Made by a program: the position numbers and the translations under genes. A stretch of 15,340 nt of DNA from an uncultured Cytophagaceae bacterium (lineage in GTDB: Bacteria; Bacteroidota; Bacteroidia; Cytophagales; Microscillaceae). Location: assembly GCA_937899305.1 (NCBI GenBank), contig CALDJV010000662.1, forward strand, positions 1 through 15,340, given 5' to 3'. The notes below the pieces were generated by a model. That model was not told the origin of the DNA, made no database searches, and saw only the letters and a program-made list of their open reading frames with translations. Of the stretch, positions 1 through 5,450 are shown in pieces (position 1 is the stretch's first letter; every line of letters begins with the position of its first letter).

Positions 1-186
1 GACACCTACCAAATCAACAAGAAAGGCAACGGAGTCTATGCGTTTGTATTAGATGGCGAAGTGACCATTGAAGGCCAAAAATTGGGCAAACGAGATGGTT
101 TTGGGATCTGGAATATCAACCAGATCAAATTGAATGCCGATAGCAACGCTCGAGTATTGTTAATGGAAGTCCCTATGACGGTATAA
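1..186 (+). CDS. Pirin-family protein, C-terminal end (partial)
   Basis: The first base opens an in-frame reading frame of 61 codons ending in TAA at 184-186; the start lies left of the window. The residues fit the C-terminal cupin domain of pirin/YhhW-type proteins: a strand ending in FVLDGEVTIEG, then LGKRDGFGIWN, then LNADSNARVLLMEVPM. In this family the corresponding segments are the Gly-Glu turn, the 'GDalgi' turn and the closing 'LLieVP' strand. Pirins of this type include quercetin 2,3-dioxygenases, whose metal site lies in the N-terminal cupin, which is not visible here, so catalytic competence cannot be judged. It runs in the same direction as the dioxygenase gene that follows, 161 bp downstream. 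Confidence 0.8.
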   Translation, partial: DTYQINKKGNGVYAFVLDGEVTIEGQKLGKRDGFGIWNINQIKLNADSNARVLLMEVPMTV

Positions 187-201
187 ATAACAAAAAATGA
201 G

Positions 202-245
202 GTTTACAGTTGGCTTGGTAACACCTACCTCGACCAACTGTAAAC
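202..245. repeat. Perfect 12-bp inverted repeat between pirin and dioxygenase genes
   Basis: GTTTACAGTTGG (202-213) and CCAACTGTAAAC (234-245) are exact inverse complements separated by 20 nt. It begins 16 nt after the pirin-family stop codon and ends 102 nt before the dioxygenase start. No T-run follows on the plus strand, which argues against a simple intrinsic terminator for the pirin gene. It could be a transcript-end hairpin that stabilises mRNA, or an operator for a dimeric regulator of the operon downstream. Confidence 0.6.
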
Positions 246-347
246 TATTTGAGAAATCTTGTGTTATTAACAATGTATAGACACTAATTGTAACTACATT
301 TTAAACCATAAACCATTTACCACCAATATTAAACACACGTTCGACTT

Positions 348-1307
348 ATGCAAAATTTTATCAAGGGACTGCACCACCTTACCGCCACGGTAAACGATGC
401 CCAGGAAGACTATGATTTTTATACTCAATTGTTGGGGCTACGATTGGTAAAGACCACCGTAAACTTTGATAACAATCAGGTATATCATTTCTACTATGGA
501 AATAAACAAGGAGACCCCAGTACCATTATGACTACTTTCCCCTACAAAGGGCAAGGTGTACGCGACGGTGTCAAGGGTACAGGCCAAGTCATGATTACTT
601 CGTTCTCGATTGCCCGAGAGGCCATTGATTTCTGGAAGGCACGCTTTACGACGCATGGGCTTGCCTTTAGTGAAGTGGAAAAGTTTGGCAACCCAGTACT
701 ACGCTTTGAAGATCCTTCAGGACTAGAACTGGAATTGGTAGGCAACGACCACGACGATCGTGCCCCATGGAATGAAGGGCACATCAACGGCGAAAATGCT
801 ATCAAAGGATTGTACGCGGTGACCCTTTCTATAGCAGAAGTAGGGGCTACTTATCAATTTCTCCGAGAAACATTTGGCTTTGTAGAAGTAGCTACTGAAG
901 GTAATGTAAAACGATTCCGAACTTTGAATGGTGGCGAAGCAGGTACCCTGGTAGACATACGTGAAGACAAAGGTCATAAACGTGGGCTCAATGGACTGGG
1001 TACGGTGCATCATGTTGCCTTTCGGATTGAAACCAACCAAGAACAGATGCAACTACGCACTCACTTGGTGGATAACCTGGGCTTGAAAGTAACCGAACTG
1101 AAGGATCGTAAGTATTTCCAATCTATTTATTTTCGCATTCCAGGTGGGGTATTGTTTGAGGTAGCCACGGTCGGTCCTGGATTTGTGGTAGATGAATCAA
1201 TAGAACACCTCGGAGAGGAACTCAAGCTACCCGCCTGGGAAGAAGTAAACCGGGCACAAATAGAAAACAACTTGCCTACCATTCAACGCAAAGCTTCTAC
1301 TGTCTAA
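348..1307 (+). CDS. Ring-cleaving dioxygenase, glyoxalase/VOC superfamily (MhqO-like)
   Basis: This 319-residue protein has the two-module vicinal-oxygen-chelate layout of the MhqO/MhqA/LinE-like ring-cleaving dioxygenases. The N-terminal module begins GLHHLTATVNDAQEDYDFY (residues 7-25) with a family-typical LLGLRLVKTTVNFD following. The C-terminal module begins GTVHHVAFR (218-226) and ends YFRIPGGVLFEVAT (261-274). His9/10, His221/222 and Glu271 are the likely metal ligands by family pattern. Relatives open hydroquinone or catechol-type rings using Fe(II). The length is normal and the ATG at 348 leaves a compact N-terminus before the first His. The hydrolase gene starts 12 nt after its stop, so the two are almost certainly co-transcribed. 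The exact substrate is not deducible. No clear Bacteroidota promoter was seen upstream; only a near match TACATTTT lies around 291-298. Confidence 0.9.
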   Translation: MQNFIKGLHHLTATVNDAQEDYDFYTQLLGLRLVKTTVNFDNNQVYHFYYGNKQGDPSTIMTTFPYKGQGVRDGVKGTGQVMITSFSIAREAIDFWKARFTTHGLAFSEVEKFGNPVLRFEDPSGLELELVGNDHDDRAPWNEGHINGENAIKGLYAVTLSIAEVGATYQFLRETFGFVEVATEGNVKRFRTLNGGEAGTLVDIREDKGHKRGLNGLGTVHHVAFRIETNQEQMQLRTHLVDNLGLKVTELKDRKYFQSIYFRIPGGVLFEVATVGPGFVVDESIEHLGEELKLPAWEEVNRAQIENNLPTIQRKASTV

Positions 1308-1319
1308 ATCCACTCATCT

Positions 1320-1973
1320 ATGAACAATCAATTGAACAAAAACGAACATCGTTGGAAATGGACGGGTGCTTCTTTGCCCACTCCCTCGGCTAAAGCAGCC
1401 AACACACGGGTATTGATACTGCTTCATGGTCGAGGCGATACTGCTGAAAAAATCCTCAAAGTATTTCATCGCTTGGACTTGCCTGAATTTGTTTGTGTAG
1501 CTCCCCAGGCCGAAAACAATGCTTGGTACCCCAAAGGGTTTATGGCTCCCCTTGATCAAAATCAGCCTTTTTTAGATCAGGGGTTGGCGTTGGTCAAAGC
1601 ATTGCATGAAGAAGTATCAGCCAAGGGTATCCCACCCGAAAACTTGTATTTTGTGGGATTCTCGCAAGGGGCTTGTATGGCGGTAGAATATGCCACCCGC
1701 TACGCACAACGTTATGGAGGAGTGGTGGCTTTTAGTGGCGGTTTGATTGGTGATACTCTAGAAAAAAATCGTTACTCGGGCGATTTTGCGGGTACCCCAG
1801 TGTATTTGGGAGCCAGCAAAACTGACTCCTGGGTACCCGCCAACCGGATAGATGACTCGGCTCAATGGTTAACTGATATGAATGCCCAGGTGCAAAAACA
1901 CTACTTTGATGACGATGACCATACCATACGCGATGAGGAAATAGCCATTGCTCGCCGTTTGCTTTTGGCCTAA
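1320..1973 (+). CDS. Alpha/beta hydrolase, phospholipase/carboxylesterase family (MhqD-like)
   Basis: This 217-residue cytosolic hydrolase belongs to the phospholipase/carboxylesterase group. Visible elements are the oxyanion strand LILLHGRGDTA (residues 32-42), the nucleophile elbow GFSQG with Ser115, an acid at Asp169 in SKTDSWVP, and His201 in DDDDHTI. The spacing fits a complete catalytic triad. In Bacillus subtilis, members of this family (MhqD) are induced by quinones together with the ring-cleaving dioxygenase MhqO; here the two genes are adjacent with a 12-nt gap. The real substrate is unknown: carboxylesterase activity is the family expectation. The protein lacks a signal peptide. 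Its 3' end faces the RNase Z-like gene with a gap of only 24 nt, and no convincing terminator lies between them. Confidence 0.88.
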   Translation: MNNQLNKNEHRWKWTGASLPTPSAKAANTRVLILLHGRGDTAEKILKVFHRLDLPEFVCVAPQAENNAWYPKGFMAPLDQNQPFLDQGLALVKALHEEVSAKGIPPENLYFVGFSQGACMAVEYATRYAQRYGGVVAFSGGLIGDTLEKNRYSGDFAGTPVYLGASKTDSWVPANRIDDSAQWLTDMNAQVQKHYFDDDDHTIRDEEIAIARRLLLA

Positions 1974-1997
1974 ATAAAAAAAGCCCTCAAATTTACT

Positions 1998-2963
1998 TTA
2001 TTTACCCGACTGATGTTGGGGAGGCAACAAACTGTCTTCTGATACCCACAATTTTACATTCTGAATGGGCTCTTTAGCAAACGCATCCTCAAAGAATTGT
2101 ACGATTTCCTGGTTGTTGTAGCGCAAGCTAAAATGAGTAAGTATAAATTGACATTGAGGGTTTTGGGTCACGTAGGGTTTAAGCTGGTTCCAATGGGTGT
2201 GGCGCCGTTCGTCGGCGTAAGCCTCATTGGCCGGACTCATAAAAGTACATTCGGTAAAAATAACCGGATACTCAAATAGCCAATCGTTTTGGGCGTATGC
2301 CGAAGCGTGGGTATCGCCCATGAATACAAATAATGGAGCGTAGTAAGTTTCTTCTACGCTTTCTCCTTTTTGCTTGGCTTCCTTCTTTTGTTGGGCCATC
2401 CACTGGCCAAACTCCTTCATTTTACCCTCGGCCATTTTTTCTTGTTTTACCTGCTCATACTTGGGCTTCAGTCGTTGTTTTTTCTCCGCAAATGCGTAAC
2501 CTACACATACAATGCTGTGTACGCATTCTACTACTTTTACTTGGTAACGATCATTTTTGCCCACAAAAAACGTGTCTCCTGGTACTACTCCATGTATATG
2601 GCTTTCCCCTCGTAGGGTTGGATCATAAGGGGCCGAATGGTTCAAGCAACGACGGGCCACAATGTACTCTTCTAAGTAGGGCACCGACGGCTTGGGCAAG
2701 TACATTTGCACACCGTCGCGACTAGACAAGTACTCAATATCAGCAATGTGGTCGTTGTGGGTATGGGTTACCAATACATAATCCCCTTGTCGACCTTCAG
2801 CCAGCGCTGCATCCAGGCAAAGTTTGAGCTGAGGAATGTAAAAAAATGTTTTGTCACCCGAGCGAGAATAACCTTCTATGGTCAAATCAGCTCCAGGGAT
2901 GTTCCATTGACGCCATTGACGAAATGGATGTCCTTTGGTGAGTTGTGGAATAGTAAAGTTCAT
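1998..2963 (-). CDS. RNase Z-like metallo-beta-lactamase-fold protein (short, plant-type)
   Basis: This 321-residue MBL-fold protein carries a full RNase Z ligand pattern: THTHNDHIADIEY (His67, His69, Asp71, His72), His149 in VECVHSIVCVGYAF, Asp217 in FMGDTHAS and His277 in ILTHFSLRY. The last motif with the trailing Arg-Tyr is characteristic of tRNase Z. The N-terminus is not the bacterial 'FLGTGAG' type; LTIEGYSRSGDKTFFYIPQL followed by a short strand to the HxHxDH motif resembles the short plant tRNase Z (TRZ1). So does TECTFMS...HTHW (residues 237-258). Family role: endonucleolytic removal of tRNA 3' trailers; whether this protein does that or acts on another phosphodiester is inference. 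Residues 160-205 are a Lys/Glu/Gln-rich, probably helical insertion. The ATG at 2961-2963 is the natural start. Confidence 0.85.
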   Translation of the reverse strand: MNFTIPQLTKGHPFRQWRQWNIPGADLTIEGYSRSGDKTFFYIPQLKLCLDAALAEGRQGDYVLVTHTHNDHIADIEYLSSRDGVQMYLPKPSVPYLEEYIVARRCLNHSAPYDPTLRGESHIHGVVPGDTFFVGKNDRYQVKVVECVHSIVCVGYAFAEKKQRLKPKYEQVKQEKMAEGKMKEFGQWMAQQKKEAKQKGESVEETYYAPLFVFMGDTHASAYAQNDWLFEYPVIFTECTFMSPANEAYADERRHTHWNQLKPYVTQNPQCQFILTHFSLRYNNQEIVQFFEDAFAKEPIQNVKLWVSEDSLLPPQHQSGK

Positions 2964-2996
2964 TAGTGTCGAATAAGTGTTTGTTTATATTAATCT

Positions 2997-3030
2997 GAAA
3001 TATAAGGAAAAGATGAACACCCTTGGCAAA
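2997..3030 (-). promoter_or_regulatory. Possible promoter of the RNase Z-like gene
   Basis: On the minus strand TATATTTC (2997-3004) matches the Bacteroidota -7 element TAnnTTTG at seven of eight positions, and TTTG (3027-3030) stands 22 nt upstream as a -33 candidate. Spacing is at the long end of the accepted range, so this is weak. Confidence 0.3.
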
Positions 3031-3169
3031 TTTTTGCATTCCTCCCCTCAGTAGTCTTATAAATCAAATTGTAATACAAACAACATTGCACACTCATTAT
3101 AAACTCGTTTTTGCACCTATACTTCATACAGAACAACACCACCCCACTAAACTTTCCAAGTATTCCCAC

Positions 3170-3202
3170 AAAAAAAGCCCCGATACCAAATGTACCGAAG
3201 CT
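3170..3202 (-). terminator. Intrinsic terminator of the DoxX-DinB operon
   Basis: Read on the minus strand, an 11-bp stem (arms at 3192-3202 and 3176-3186, with three G-T wobbles) closes a 5-nt loop and runs straight into seven T residues (3170-3176). It lies 33 nt beyond the stop codon of the DinB-like gene and separates that operon from the RNase Z-like gene downstream. Confidence 0.8.
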
Positions 3203-3235
3203 CAATTTCTTTGTTTCCTTCAAAGCAATGGTTTG

Positions 3236-3742
3236 CTAAGCCTGCTGATGATGATATTGAATAGTCGAGTAAGCTACTCCAAATTCTTTGGGTAATTTTA
3301 CATGAGGATAGCATTGCTTGATTGCAATCTTGATGATGGCCATGTGATGGATGGCATGTTCTACATTGTAGGCCAGTTCCCGATCAATCGAAGTTTTGGT
3401 ACAAGCTTCGTGTCCATCTGGCGAAAGCAAACTAATCAAGTCGATGGGTTCATTCGACAATTCCATTTTAGAAAGTTGCTCAAGGCAATTTTCAATAAAA
3501 GCGATGGCGTACTCAGGATCATCTTCAATGGCCGGGTTGCGTTCCCTCAAATCATAATTGATGGTGTCATTGGCCAGTCCTTTGAAAAGACAATCATAAA
3601 ATTCAACAATGTGTCGCAGGTGTTTGCTAATAGAATTGTCCATTAACAAAGGTAAAGGTGTTGTATACTCTTGCTTGTTTAGTTGTTTTATAAGCCCAAT
3701 AAGTTGATTTAAAATATTGGAAGAAGATGTAATCAAATTCAT
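3236..3742 (-). CDS. DinB-like four-helix metal-binding family protein
   Basis: This 168-residue mostly helical protein has the His pattern of the DinB/YfiT superfamily: His41/His44 in SKHLRHIVEFYD after the first helix, and a late cluster His129, His132, His133 in NVEHAIHHMAIIKIA. In this fold three histidines bind a divalent metal, and characterised relatives are thiol-S-transferases (bacillithiol or mycothiol type). The enzymatic role here is not proven. It sits 15 nt downstream of the DoxX gene on the same strand and ends at a strong terminator, so the two form a short operon. Length is typical for the family. ATG at 3740-3742 is the start that gives the usual short lead-in to helix 1. 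Confidence 0.75.
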   Translation of the reverse strand: MNLITSSSNILNQLIGLIKQLNKQEYTTPLPLLMDNSISKHLRHIVEFYDCLFKGLANDTINYDLRERNPAIEDDPEYAIAFIENCLEQLSKMELSNEPIDLISLLSPDGHEACTKTSIDRELAYNVEHAIHHMAIIKIAIKQCYPHVKLPKEFGVAYSTIQYHHQQA

Positions 3743-3757
3743 ATCAGTGTTAGAAAG

Positions 3758-4153
3758 TTATATCTTTATCGGTAATTGTTTCCTTCTAAGGATAAGCACT
3801 ACCAAGCAGCATACCCAAATAGCAATGGCTGTATAGAACAACGCTCCACCGTCTCCTTTATTGGTGGTTGGGCTAACTACTTCGATTCCCAAAGAAGTTA
3901 AATGAAAAAATATGGCTCCACTCATCGTTCCCAATCCCAGTAAAGCCCCTATCCAGCTGGTTTTTGGTATTAACAACAGAACCGCAGCAATGAGTTCCAC
4001 CACTCCTGAACCAATTCTGGCGATAGGTTCCATTCCAATCTTGGTAAAGATGTGGATCGAGTCAGGATGCGCTGGAAACTTAAACGCGACCACGGTAAAT
4101 GCCATATACCCCGCCGCAAATAACTGGGCAACCCAAAGAACGATGTTTTTCAT
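3758..4153 (-). CDS. DoxX-like family integral membrane protein
   Basis: This 131-residue protein has four hydrophobic helices (about residues 4-24, 46-64, 66-88 and 103-123), the standard DoxX/DoxD-like arrangement. The motif GMEPIARIGSGVVELIAAVL (residues 40-59) with a conserved Gly-x-x-Glu in helix 2 is typical of the family. It acts in the cytoplasmic membrane. DoxX homologues occur as quinone-linked or thiosulfate:quinone oxidoreductase subunits and as MhqP in quinone-stress operons; the biochemical role of this one is unknown. It is the first gene of a two-gene operon with the DinB-like protein, and a perfect TAnnTTTG -7 motif lies 34 nt upstream of the start. Confidence 0.85.
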   Translation of the reverse strand: MKNIVLWVAQLFAAGYMAFTVVAFKFPAHPDSIHIFTKIGMEPIARIGSGVVELIAAVLLLIPKTSWIGALLGLGTMSGAIFFHLTSLGIEVVSPTTNKGDGGALFYTAIAIWVCCLVVLILRRKQLPIKI

Positions 4154-4186
4154 AAAAAAGTAAGAGATTAGGAGACTTGTGCTCTA

Positions 4187-4194
4187 CAAATGTA
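4187..4194 (-). promoter_or_regulatory. Bacteroidota -7 promoter element for doxX-dinB
   Basis: The minus strand reads TACATTTG, an exact TAnnTTTG match, 34 nt upstream of the DoxX start codon. No good TTG stands at the usual distance further upstream, so only the -7 half is convincing. Confidence 0.45.
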
Positions 4195-4251
4195 ACAAAA
4201 TAGATAAGAAAATGAGGGTGGTATCAATCAAATGCTCCCCAACACTATAAC

Positions 4252-4296
4252 AAAAAGATCATTTCGCGGGAAAAAATCCCATTTCGAAATGATCTT
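4252..4296 (-). terminator. Terminator of the original YHS-domain gene
   Basis: AAGATCATTTCG and CGAAATGATCTT form a perfect 12-bp stem (arms 4285-4296 and 4255-4266), with an inner GGGA/TCCC helix on an A-rich loop. Five T residues follow on the minus strand (4252-4256). It begins 12 nt after the stop codon at 4308-4310, which supports that stop as the ancestral end of the YHS gene. The hairpin reads well only for minus-strand transcription. Confidence 0.75.
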
Positions 4297-4307
4297 GTCC
4301 TATGTTT

Positions 4308-4407
4308 TTACTTATAAAACTTTTTCCAGTTTTTATCCGCCTTTCCCTTTAAGTTTGGCTCGTCCTTGTTCCAGAGCTTCAAGGTATTGGTGCCCAACCT
4401 ATTGTAA
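4308..4407 (-). pseudogene. Severed C-terminal remnant of the YHS-domain gene
   Basis: Translated on the minus strand this stretch gives YNRLGTNTLKLWNKDEPN and then ends GKADKNWKKFYK plus TAA. This is the usual tail of secreted YHS-domain proteins, which close with 'YLfYN...W..d...kAdknW'. The upstream gene (4564-4965) stops just short of exactly this tail. The remnant is out of frame with it by one base because of the intervening ~175 bp. An open frame running into it from 4532, inside the inserted element, adds about 40 unrelated residues and is probably not a gene. Confidence 0.8.
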
Positions 4408-4582
4408 ACTAAACCACCCTGCACTGAAAGTACAGGGGTTTTGCGCTCGGACTGAAAGTCCTCTTTAGCCAACCCGTGTCGCAATGCGGGCAAGTTGCTC
4501 AAATTCGCAGACGAGACCCGATTTTTTCGCATTACTAAAGTATTGCACTGAAAGTGCAGGGTTTTAACCCAGAGCTGAGACC
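4408..4582. mobile_element. Palindrome-rich insertion (REP/MITE-like) inside the YHS gene
   Basis: About 175 bp separate the two halves of the YHS gene; edges are uncertain by a few bases. The insert carries three GAA-loop palindromes on the plus strand: CCCTGCACTGAAAGTACAGGG (4417-4437, one mismatch), GGACTGAAAGTCC (4449-4461) and TGCACTGAAAGTGCA (4544-4558). The last is followed by the palindrome GGGTTTTAACCC (4559-4570). The first and third lie in the same orientation near the two edges, each followed by a GGG-TTTT block. It has no transposase, so it would be non-autonomous. A duplicated target of only about 1 nt can be inferred. Confidence 0.65.
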
Positions 4583-4965
4583 AATAAATAGAGTTTTCCG
4601 TTGATAATCTTGAAAGTACGTGGATTGATGTCCACCTTAGAGGGTTTGTCTAACCCCATTGCATACGCACACCAGCCTCCATACACAGGTTCATATTTGG
4701 CTGGATTTTGCTTAAACAGCTCACGGTTTTGTACATTACTAAAACGATATACAATGCCTTGGTGGATATGGGTAATTTTAGAAGAACCCTTTGCTGCTTT
4801 GTTTTGGGTAAAGTAGTTCACCGGGTCGTAGCCCTTGATGGCTAGATTACCACGTCTGGTATTGAATTGTTTTGAACGGCTGGATTGACCAAATGTAACA
4901 TTGGCCAATAACATAGCAATGACCATCAGGCCTATTGTGTTAAGAAAATTGAGTTTAATGTTCAT
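4564..4965 (-). CDS. Exported YHS-domain protein, C-terminally truncated by an insertion
   Basis: The 133-residue product starts with a signal peptide (charged start, hydrophobic core about residues 9-24, likely cut near VTFG-Q). The YHS domain follows: IKGYDPVNYF (43-52), YRFSNVQNRELFKQNPAKY (73-91), YGGWCAYAMG (95-104) with Cys99, and NGKLYL (122-127). YHS domains are small, often metal-associated modules; this subfamily is periplasmic and of unknown function. After Leu127 the native sequence is replaced by LVSALG and a stop created by the inserted element. The missing tail of roughly 33 residues is found intact at 4308-4407, so the ancestral protein was about 160 residues. Whether the shortened product folds is doubtful. 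A good promoter lies upstream. Confidence 0.85.
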   Translation of the reverse strand: MNIKLNFLNTIGLMVIAMLLANVTFGQSSRSKQFNTRRGNLAIKGYDPVNYFTQNKAAKGSSKITHIHQGIVYRFSNVQNRELFKQNPAKYEPVYGGWCAYAMGLDKPSKVDINPRTFKIINGKLYLLVSALG

Positions 4966-4996
4966 ATAAATTAGGTGTAATTTGTTTTATACATAG

Positions 4997-5025
4997 CAAA
5001 AGTAACACACCCAAATAATATCAAA
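4997..5025 (-). promoter_or_regulatory. Promoter of the YHS-domain gene
   Basis: The minus strand shows TACTTTTG (4997-5004), an exact TAnnTTTG -7 element, with TTTG (5022-5025) 17 nt upstream as the -33 element. The -7 motif is 31 nt before the start codon. Confidence 0.55.
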
Positions 5026-5050
5026 TGTCGCTTAGGTGACAACTTCTACT

Positions 5051-5250
5051 GTTCCGCTTCGCTCATTACTCTATTGTTAAAATGGTTCCGCCTTCGGCTG
5101 ATTGTTGCATTGCTAAATTGTTATATTGTTCCGCTTCGCTTATTGTTGCATTGCTAAATGGTTGCGCAAGGCGACGTATTGATTATTGATGTTTAATTGT
5201 TGATTAACTTAGCCTTGGCGAGCTGAGCTAATTGTTCCGTCTTGCGCTAC
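5051..5250. repeat. Degenerate tandem repeat, unit starting GTTCCGCTTCGCT
   Basis: Units start at 5051, 5085, 5128 and 5161 (periods 34, 43 and 33 bp), with a further partial one at 5234. The shared core is GTTCCGCTTCGCT then ATTGTTGCATTGCTAAATG; units 2 and 3 share the 18-nt block ATTGTTGCATTGCTAAAT exactly. Inside the AT-rich half an 8-bp step is visible (ATTGTTGC, ATTGCTAA, ATTGTTAT). No reading frame of any quality covers this stretch. Confidence 0.7.
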
Positions 5251-5283
5251 TGTGGACTATGGACCATCGACTTCTAACTACCA
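5249..5283. repeat. Five heptamers of a 7-bp-period array (ACTNNNN)
   Basis: The sequence divides without remainder into ACTGTGG, ACTATGG, ACCATCG, ACTTCTA, ACTACCA. It is continuous with the end of the GTTCCG repeat and is related to the arrays at 5377-5443 and 15106-15201. Confidence 0.7.
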
Positions 5284-5376
5284 AATTGATAAATCACTGA
5301 TTATGAATGAATTGCAAAATGCTTAACGCAGGGTTTAAAATTGGTAGTTCAAGGGGGAACAGGCAAACCGGTTTAG
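5284..5376. other. Gene-free spacer between two heptamer arrays
   Basis: This is the remaining part of the gene-free stretch between the YHS gene and the Crp-family gene (4966-5450). I see no reading frame, hairpin or promoter in it. Confidence 0.5.
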
Positions 5377-5443
5377 GCTATGGACTAAAAAAAACTCCCA
5401 ACTACGATCTACCAACTCCTAACTAAAAAACTACTAACTCAAA
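5377..5443. repeat. 7-bp-period array next to the Crp-family stop codon
   Basis: Successive heptamers are GCTATGG, ACTAAAA, (AAA), ACTCCCA, ACTACGA, TCTACCA, ACTCCTA, ACTAAAA, then ACTACTA and ACTCAAA. The block CCAACTACGATCTACCAACT at 5398-5417 recurs with one mismatch, in reverse complement, at 15140-15159. The array stops 7 bp short of the Crp-family stop codon and takes the place where a terminator would be expected. Confidence 0.7.
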
Positions 5444-5450
5444 AAAACCA

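Noticed and set aside
1972..2003. AAATAAA...TTTATTT inverted repeat between the convergent hydrolase and RNase Z-like genes as a terminator
   Set aside because: The stem is 7 bp of pure A/T, overlaps both stop codons and is too weak to claim.
2990..3295. Open frames on both strands between the RNase Z-like and DinB-like genes
   Set aside because: They overlap each other and the strong terminator at 3170-3202; the minus-strand one needs a TTG start. No family resemblance was seen.
4308..4532. 74-codon minus-strand open frame as an independent gene
   Set aside because: Its first half translates the repeat element and its second half is the severed YHS tail, so it is an accidental fusion.
5249..5443. 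CRISPR array
   Set aside because: The repeats are 7 bp long and degenerate, and there are no constant-length repeats with unique spacers and no cas genes.
4966..5450. tRNA or other classical RNA gene in the gene-free stretch
   Set aside because: No cloverleaf or TTC-arm signature was seen; tandem repeats explain the stretch.
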